NCBI GenBank assembly: GCA_018398765.1
Contig: JAHBMJ010003149.1
Location: forward strand, 28,380-92,379
Direction: 5' to 3'
Length of the DNA: 64,000 nucleotides
DNA from: Chromera velia
Taxonomy: Eukaryota > Sar > Chromeraceae
Shown here: piece by piece, positions 57,905 through 64,000 of the stretch
Layout of the letters: every line of letters starts with the position of its first letter
How positions within the stretch are numbered: the stretch's first letter is position 1
Translations under genes and position numbers: made by a program
The notes under the pieces: generated by a model
Database searches by the model: none
Seen by the model: only the letters and a program-made list of their open reading frames with translations
Told to the model about the DNA's origin: nothing

Positions 57905-59774
57905 GTCAAAGGAAGGGAAAGGGAAAGAGGAAGGGGAGGAAAGGAAAGCGAAGGGAAAAGCAATCGCAATGGAAGGAGAGAAACGCAGTCATGTGTTTTT
58001 GGAGAGATTGAAAGAACTTACTGTCTGTCTGATGGGGGGGAGGGAGCCATCTGTCCGTCTTTTTTCTTCTTCTCTCTCTAGTCGGTGCATCTGTGTATGT
58101 GTGTGTTTGACTGTGTGAAGGTGTGAAGGGAGTCTGCCTGCCATGACGGTCCCTGCAGGTGTGTATGTGCATGGCCGCATGGCTTTGCTCTCTCCTCTCC
58201 TCTCCTCAAACCTTCTCTTTTGCATTTGGGGGGGAGGGGGGGAGGCAAAGAGCTCCGACGAGAGAGCGGGAGGGGGCGAAGGAACATTGGGCCAAAGTGA
58301 ATAAATAGCCATTGATTGTCGAGGTAGAATTTGAAACGCATAAAGGTTTTTTTTTTTTGTCCCCTATCTGCTTTAGAAAGTGCTCGTGCTCTGTCTCTCC
58401 CTCTCTATTGCGCTACCCTTCTCTGTTTGTTGCATGTCGGATCCTGTCTGCCTGCCTGCCCGGTTTCCTTCCCTCCCCAGAACAAGAAGAAAGCTGTACG
58501 TCCTGCTGTCCATCCGGTGCATGCTATTGGTGCGTTGAAGCGCTCGCTGTGCGTGCGTGTGTCCTGAACAGGAAAGGTCGACTCTGCCCTTCCGTTCCGA
58601 TTTAATCTGTGTTTTCGGACTCCAATCGGATTTCTTGCCATGTTTTCCTTCCCTCCTTCCTTCCTTGCTTGGTTCCCCCCTCTTTTCTTTCTGGGTCAGT
58701 TTCTTTCAAGTGTCGTCCCAAGCTCCTCCCCTCCTCTGAGCAACGGGAGACCCTGTGTCTCGTTTGCTTTATGTGTTTCTGTTCTGTGAGTAGTGGTGCT
58801 GTATTCTGTATTCCATCCAGCGACCCACAAGGCTCTGAACGGGGTGCGGAGGCCTCTCAGTGGACATGCAGGCTCTTTCTTTATCCAGAAAGGGGCAGGC
58901 AGGCAGGCAGGCAGGGGCCCTTGTGACTTTTTCTTTATTTCCTGTTTCGTGGGGGTTCGGACATGCTGTCTTGTTGCAACAAAATGAACGAACGAGAACA
59001 TTCAGCCTTTCACGTCAAGATGTGCTGATGGAAGCCCAAACAGTTGTTCGTCATCCAAACGGATTATATATTAATAAGGGGATGGGAGGGGGGGTTCGGT
59101 GCGGCTCTTCGGCTGCTTGGTGAAAGACTGGAGGAACAGAAGTAAAAGAGAACAGAAGAAACGAAAGAGAATAAATAAATCGCACGTGGAGCAGATGGTC
59201 ATGCTAGAGAACGTGCCTGCCTGGAAGGGGAAGAATGAAGGAAGGATTTGAGGCGGCTCTGAAGCGAGGGATTCTCAGGAGCCCCGACAGACGCACTTCT
59301 AAAAGCTTTTGATGGCACCGATTTTGAAGAAGAAATGTTGAAGGAAAGGGAAGAGAAACTGAAGAATCAATCGATCAATGCAGAGTGACTCCCGCGAATG
59401 AAGAGAGAGGCAAAGCAGAGCACATTTTCAATCGAATTCATGTCGTGGAAGTGTGCATCGAAGAAACAAGACAAGAACTGTTTTTGTCGGTGTCTCTCGA
59501 GTCCAATCCTGCATGCATTGGAACAGGCAGGCAGGCAGGGTGTGTGGAGAAGCATTTTTCTTTTCCGTTCGCTTCCGTTGCCCCGACGGAAAGGAATGGC
59601 GGTGGGGGTTGTTCCGGAAAGAGAAGCAAGAGGTGCAGGAAAAGCAGCTAGGGAGGACGTGCACTGAAAGGGATGATGGAAGAGAACGACAGATGGGGGG
59701 TTCTTCCTTCCTCTTTCTCTCTCTCTCTCTCTCTTTCTCTCTCTTTTTCTTTCCGTGTGGGTCGACAGAAAAAG

Positions 59775-59805
<31 letters not shown>

Positions 59806-59810
59806 AAAAG

Positions 59811-59849
<39 letters not shown>

Positions 59850-60756
59850 AAGAGAAAGAGAAACGGAACACCATGTATGCTCATGATCTCGTTCCGACGC
59901 GCTTTCAAAAATCAATGAGTCGGTCTGTCTGTCTGAATACCTCTGTCTGTCAAAGGTGCATCGATCGTTTCTCTTCTCTTCTCTCTTTCTCTAGTCCTTC
60001 CTTCCTTGGCTGCAAGGGTACTCACTCATTTTTCGTGTCGGTGGGGGACGGGTTGCTTTCTGAATGGAAGAACAGCGTTGTTGTCTATCTCCGTTTTAAA
60101 GCAGGAAACAGGCTGGCGGGGCGGTGGGAACAGCTGACAGGCGTCAGTATCGAAACAATGGGGGGGGAGCAAGGCTCGGGAGCTTGACTCGATGAGTCTG
60201 GAGCCTTGGTCTGGCTCCGACATCGCAAGAGTGGAATTAAGCAAATAAATTTTAAGGAAAGAGTGTCGTACACTGGGCAGATCGACGAGTGGTCCTGAAA
60301 TGCAAAGGTCAGGAAGGAGAGGACCCGCAGGTCTCCCAGCGTCTCTCTGTGTATCAATATAAATAAGCATCATTGGAGCATCACCCTGTGTTTTTTCGTC
60401 TTCGTTTCGGTTTCTTGATGGCTCTATTCTGAGCTCTTTTCTGGGGCTTGTTAAAAGAACAACGGCACTGTCGCAGTGCCTGAAACGTTGTTGCAGCTAC
60501 AGTTTACCAGCTGCCAGCCAATCGCATCCGCAAATCAAGTTCGAATCTGCTGTTCGATCATATACTTTCCATGCACCAGGTCAAGAAAAAACCAGGTGGT
60601 ATTCGATCTAGTATTCGATGAAAGAGTGCAAAACCATTGCAGGTCACTATTTCGGTCACTACATATTAACTTACTCAACATCATACTCTAAAATTCTGAA
60701 TATTAAAGTAGATATTAAACTTATAATTAAAGAATATATATATATATATATATATA
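57905..60756. other. Long intergenic region, no gene supported
   Basis: Mixed and pyrimidine-rich sequence, with G-runs at 58228-58245, (GGCA)n at 58898-58915 and a CT/GAAA repeat block at 59710-59866. Several frames of 80-240 codons are open, but they are rich in Cys/Arg/Lys or pass through repeats and show no motif. From about 60650 it is AT-rich and ends in (TA)n at 60735-60755 beside the retroelement fragment. Confidence 0.5.
59710..59866. repeat. (CT)n then (GAAA)n/(GA)n microsatellite
   Basis: A CT-rich block (59710-59752) is followed after a short spacer by a GAAA/GA purine block (59768-59866). The two halves are nearly inverted copies and could fold. Confidence 0.9.
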
Positions 60757-61364
60757 TGATTGATTGATTGATTGATTGATTGATATGTTCCGCCCTAGGG
60801 CCTTCCCGCTATGTCTATCTGTCGCCAGAGCTAGTAGGGCGGGGCGTTCCCTAGCCTAAGCTGAGGTATCAGACCCCGCCCTCAGGGCCCGCCAGAGTTT
60901 GTTACCCTGGCCGCTGCTGCATGATTGTTCGTTATTCGAGCCACGGCCCACGGCTCTGGATCCGCGTTGGCTTTCCGGCCTGAAAATCAATCTAAAACGG
61001 CATATGATTTAGGCTTCCTCGCTCTTCTTGTTTGCTTTATCAATCTTCTTCTGTGGCTCCCTCCTTCCCCACCCTAACGCTCCTTCGGTCATCTCTAAGT
61101 TATCAATTATCTCCTCATATTCTTTTGTTAGCTAGTTTGTTAGTCTCTCGATCGCCCGCTGCCTTCCGGTGATTTCTGCATGTCTGGCCGCCAGAGCGTC
61201 TCCCTCTATGTGTCCGTACCATCCTAGACACTCCTCAAACACCCTCCATCTGAATGACGCCCATCCCAAAAACTCATCCACTCTGGCATGACATTCATTC
61301 AACAGAAAGCAGAAAAGCATCGAGTTGTCTCTTTTTCCCTCTTCTCTGTTGAGCCCTTCTCTTT
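60757..61364 (-). mobile_element. Non-LTR retrotransposon, copy B, 5'-truncated
   Basis: On the minus strand this matches copy A from about 39189 to its 3' end. It shares the MLFCFLLNECHA...HIEGDALAARHA frame, the GC-rich 3' region (CTCTGGCGACAGATAGACAT in both) and a tetranucleotide tail, here (TGAT)n on the plus strand at 60757-60786. Truncation from the 5' side is typical of target-primed reverse transcription. The two copies differ by scattered substitutions, so neither is very young. Confidence 0.9.
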
Positions 61365-62009
61365 CTGATTATACATAGATAGTAGATAGATAGATATTCC
61401 TTATATGAGTGCCTTATATTGAATTCAAAAATAAATTTAAGATTTTCAAACAACTTCAGAACGAGTATAGTGAATGAAATGATACTGAAATACAGATATG
61501 CATTGTCTCTATACTATATAATTTGGACCAAAACTTAATTTTTATTAATATTAATTAAAACTATGAATGGTAGTTAAGAGCCACCAAGAAACTCAGTTCT
61601 GAAACTGTAACTCGGTGGCTTATATAACGGCTGTCTGAGCCTGTCTCATTACTATTTTATTCCAGAGCTATCCAGAGCCCAACTGGTGTTACAGTGGTAT
61701 GCCTGCAGCCTACTGGCTTTATAATACAACTGCTTCAATTCATGTATTCATTCATTCATTTCCTCTCCCTCTCTCTCTCATTAATTAATTAATTAATTAA
61801 TTAATTCATTCATTCTAATTCATTCAGTCATTCATTCAATATGACATTCATATACTTCAATAAAGTGAAAAGATTTGTACAAATAGTATAGCTAAACAAC
61901 ATTTATTGGCTGGTTTGTGGAGCATGATATTAGTACTGCTTGCTGACAAGTTGCTGTTGGTAAAATGATTAGTGTTGCTGCATGTCATATTTACCGGAAT
62001 GAAACTCAG
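61365..62009. other. AT-rich intergenic tract with (TTAA)n and (ATTC)n runs
   Basis: Contains (TAGA)n at 61375-61395, (ATTA)n at 61781-61806 and (ATTC)n steps at 61745-61840. No coding signal. It includes the 3' flank of the cytochrome b561 gene. Confidence 0.6.
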
Positions 62010-63551
62010 TCAATTCAATTGCTGCGTAACCAGGTTGACCCGTCGACCGGGAGAGACAGAGACAGGAGGGAGCATTGGAATTCTTTTTGGGCCGTCGTCA
62101 GCATTCGAACTTGGGGCTCTGTAGCCCGAGGACCCGCCTGACGGTTCTCTAAGCAACTCTCGCTCTGTCCTGCTCTCTTCTTCTGGGGAATGTGGCAGTT
62201 GTGGTTCTTCCTCTTCTTCGTGCAACTCGCCGACTTGCCGCCCCCCCCCCCTTTCCTGTCTCTGCTCTTGTAGCTCTTGTGCCCCTGTCTGGGGGCTTCC
62301 GAGCGACCGGGCTGCTGGAGGAGACGATTCGGACAGGCCGTCTCTCTCATTCCCCTTTTCAACCTCAGGCTCCTTCGTTTCGCCCTTCAGATGGCGTCTG
62401 CCACCACCTTCCCCCTTACTGAACTTCGGGGAGCAGCAGTACAGAAGCACTCCTGCTGCAATCACCGAAATGATTGACGCCCCCAGGGCTCCAAGAAATG
62501 AGACTGCGTATCGCGAGTGCAACGCACCCACTGCTGCAGTCCCAACTCCCAACACAATGGAAATGTATCCAAACGATTTGTGAACGATTTCCCACGCGAG
62601 CCGTAAACACGTCCTCTTATCCCCCGGTTCAGCCTTGTGGGGCCTGAAAAACGCATTAATCGGCTGTAACAGACCTAGGCACATCACCACCACACCCATG
62701 CACGCGTGTGCATACAGAGACCCCTGAGGCTTCCACTGATCCAACACCTGAAACTGCGACAACGCAACTGTCCATCCAGCAACTCCGATTGCAAGTCCGC
62801 TCAGCTGGAGGATCAGGTGAAGAAAGAACCAAAGGGGGTCATGGCGCTTTCCAAACGCTGCGGTGGCTACGCCAAGCGGCAGCAGAAACCCCCAACCCAC
62901 CACCATCAGCGCACCGTGGGCTTGGATATAGACGTCTCTAGAACTGCAGAGTCGCATGGAATCGTCGATTTGCGCTAAAGTCAGTCCAGAATTTCCTAAT
63001 GTCAGGAGGTTGCAGGTCCCATATGCATGAATTGATTTCACTTTGAACAATCTGGGGGCTCCCGTGCCTTCTGGTGTTCCCACCAATGCAGCCTGATACC
63101 CCCTCTCCAACGTCCCTGCAGATCCGCAAGTCTTGCACCCTAGGGCGGTGTTTCCTTCCTCTCGCGCCTTCTGAAGCACCAACTCATTTCCCGCATCGTC
63201 CAACTTAAAAACCCTACAGTGGATGTTGGAGCCTGAGCGGGGAGATTCAAGAACCTCGAAGCCGCTGCTGTAGCAGACCTCCACGTCAACCAGACAATGA
63301 AGACTGTGTTGCTGCGGCTCTGTTAGGGTGTTCGTACCCGGGCTGTCAAGAAGACGACCCCGATCCGCACAGAAAGTGTCCATAATGTAGCCCTCGACAC
63401 ACTCTGACGCAGCAGAGATCAAGTGAGGCATTGCAAGATTCAGCATCAGCAGATGCAACAGGGGATACAAAGATCGCATGACGCAAAACGTGAACGGGGC
63501 CAAGTGTTGTTTGAACTTCCGGTCGAAAAAAAAACTCAAGTAGACTGGCAC
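62010..63551 (-). CDS. Cytochrome b561-type transmembrane protein with Cys-rich N-terminal domain
   Basis: An uninterrupted frame of 513 codons. M25 (63479) is the better start because it opens a signal peptide (MRSLYPLLHLLMLNLAMPHL) before SECVEGYIMDTFC. Residues 50-205 form an extracytoplasmic Cys-rich domain (ECVEGYIMDTFC, HCLVDVEVC, GCKTCGSAGTLERG). Five hydrophobic helices follow at about 211-232, 238-262, 281-300, 320-343 and 350-372. H212, H245, H282 and H324 have the spacing of the four b561 haem ligands. Such proteins move electrons across membranes, commonly from ascorbate to ferric iron or a similar acceptor. The last 140 residues are Glu/Ser/Pro-rich and probably cytosolic. I do not recognise the Cys-rich domain as DOMON. 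The substrate is unknown. Confidence 0.85.
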   Translation of the reverse strand: MPVYLSFFFDRKFKQHLAPFTFCVMRSLYPLLHLLMLNLAMPHLISAASECVEGYIMDTFCADRGRLLDSPGTNTLTEPQQHSLHCLVDVEVCYSSGFEVLESPRSGSNIHCRVFKLDDAGNELVLQKAREEGNTALGCKTCGSAGTLERGYQAALVGTPEGTGAPRLFKVKSIHAYGTCNLLTLGNSGLTLAQIDDSMRLCSSRDVYIQAHGALMVVGWGFLLPLGVATAAFGKRHDPLWFFLHLILQLSGLAIGVAGWTVALSQFQVLDQWKPQGSLYAHACMGVVVMCLGLLQPINAFFRPHKAEPGDKRTCLRLAWEIVHKSFGYISIVLGVGTAAVGALHSRYAVSFLGALGASIISVIAAGVLLYCCSPKFSKGEGGGRRHLKGETKEPEVEKGNERDGLSESSPPAARSLGSPQTGAQELQEQRQERGGGRQVGELHEEEEEPQLPHSPEEESRTERELLREPSGGSSGYRAPSSNADDGPKRIPMLPPVSVSPGRRVNLVTQQLN

Positions 63552-64000
63552 GAGTGATCATTCAATGCAATTTGTCTCACAGGGACGCTTGCGTGTGTAC
63601 GCAAGTGCTCAGTGTGTGTCAGTGTGCAACATCACAGAGAATCTACTTTTGAAAAGTGAGCTAGGACACATGTAAATGAAATTCATTTTGCAATTAACAT
63701 GCGAGCAATTAACGGTTTGCATGCAACATCTATGCATGCACCCCATAATTTTTTGTGCATGCGCAACATCGTTTGTCGCGCGCGCGCGTTCCTTTATACC
63801 GTATATTTCATCACACTTTGCCCACTTTGAATTTTCTATACAAAAACTAGCCTTGGGGGGGTACTTCTGGCTGACCATTCATAGGCTGTGCGGCCCGGGC
63901 GTTCATGGCAGAGCACGCATACTAGGCGGCACACTGCAGCTTCTTTGCACATAGCGTCAAATCGGCTCTGCCACTGTGGCTGGGGAATAGAGACTAGGTC
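63552..64000. promoter_or_regulatory. Upstream region of the b561 gene
   Basis: About 450 bases to the window edge. It holds GT-rich sequence, a TGCATGCA word at 63733-63740 and a CG-alternating block at 63778-63788. No gene was seen before the window ends. Confidence 0.35.

Noticed and set aside
59453-60187. 244-codon plus-strand frame
   Set aside because: Cys/Arg-rich, passes through CT and GAAA repeats, and shows no motif or splice partner.
60757-60786. Independent (TGAT)n microsatellite
   Set aside because: It is the 3' tail of retroelement copy B, since copy A ends in the matching (ATCA)n.

Overview
The window is nuclear DNA from a eukaryote with intron-rich genes, probably a free-living alveolate alga of the chromerid type. 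That placement is inference. It rests on GT-AG introns of about 50-700 bases with pyrimidine-rich or (GT)n 3' ends, GC-rich coding DNA between AT-rich repeat deserts, very abundant microsatellites, frequent TGCATGCA words, and proteins that look eukaryotic throughout. No prokaryotic operon structure, CRISPR array, rRNA or tRNA gene was recognised.

Layout. (1) 0.6-3 kb, plus strand: a two-exon gamma-butyrobetaine/trimethyllysine-type 2-oxoglutarate dioxygenase. (2) 4.8-5.7 kb, minus strand: a MYND-finger protein. (3) 6.4-26.5 kb, plus strand: one giant gene. I could link 17 exons in consistent phase into about 5,212 codons: a degenerate kinase-like N-terminus, a helical-repeat stretch, many WD40-like segments and a 1,200-residue disordered tail. 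(4) 26.5-40.7 kb: a repeat region with a long inverted-repeat (foldback) element, GA/TG/CCAT simple repeats, two copies of a G-run element, a decayed minus-strand LTR retrotransposon and a decayed plus-strand non-LTR retrotransposon. (5) 41.7-51.2 kb, minus strand: a 13-exon SRA-preSET-SET histone methyltransferase that begins with an RNase H1-type RNA:DNA-hybrid-binding domain. (6) 51.9-56.7 kb, plus strand and head-to-head with gene 5: a Cid1-type nucleotidyltransferase (TUTase/non-canonical poly(A) polymerase) with a GW/WG-repeat block inserted inside its catalytic domain and a second GW-rich tail. (7) 56.9-57.9 kb: a lysine-rich protein of unknown role. (8) 60.8-61.4 kb: a second, 5'-truncated copy of the non-LTR element. 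(9) 62.0-63.6 kb, minus strand: a cytochrome b561-type membrane protein.

The most interesting part is the divergent pair at 41.7-56.7 kb. One gene encodes a predicted chromatin writer with domains expected to read RNA:DNA hybrids and modified cytosine. The other encodes an RNA 3'-end nucleotidyltransferase carrying Argonaute-hook-like tryptophan repeats. They share an upstream region of about 617 bp. The domain assignments come from motifs seen in the sequence. The idea that they form one nuclear RNA-silencing module is inference, by analogy with fission yeast (Cid12, Clr4, Tas3) and plants (SUVH, GW-repeat proteins). The same window carries several decayed retroelements of the sort such a system would be expected to repress.
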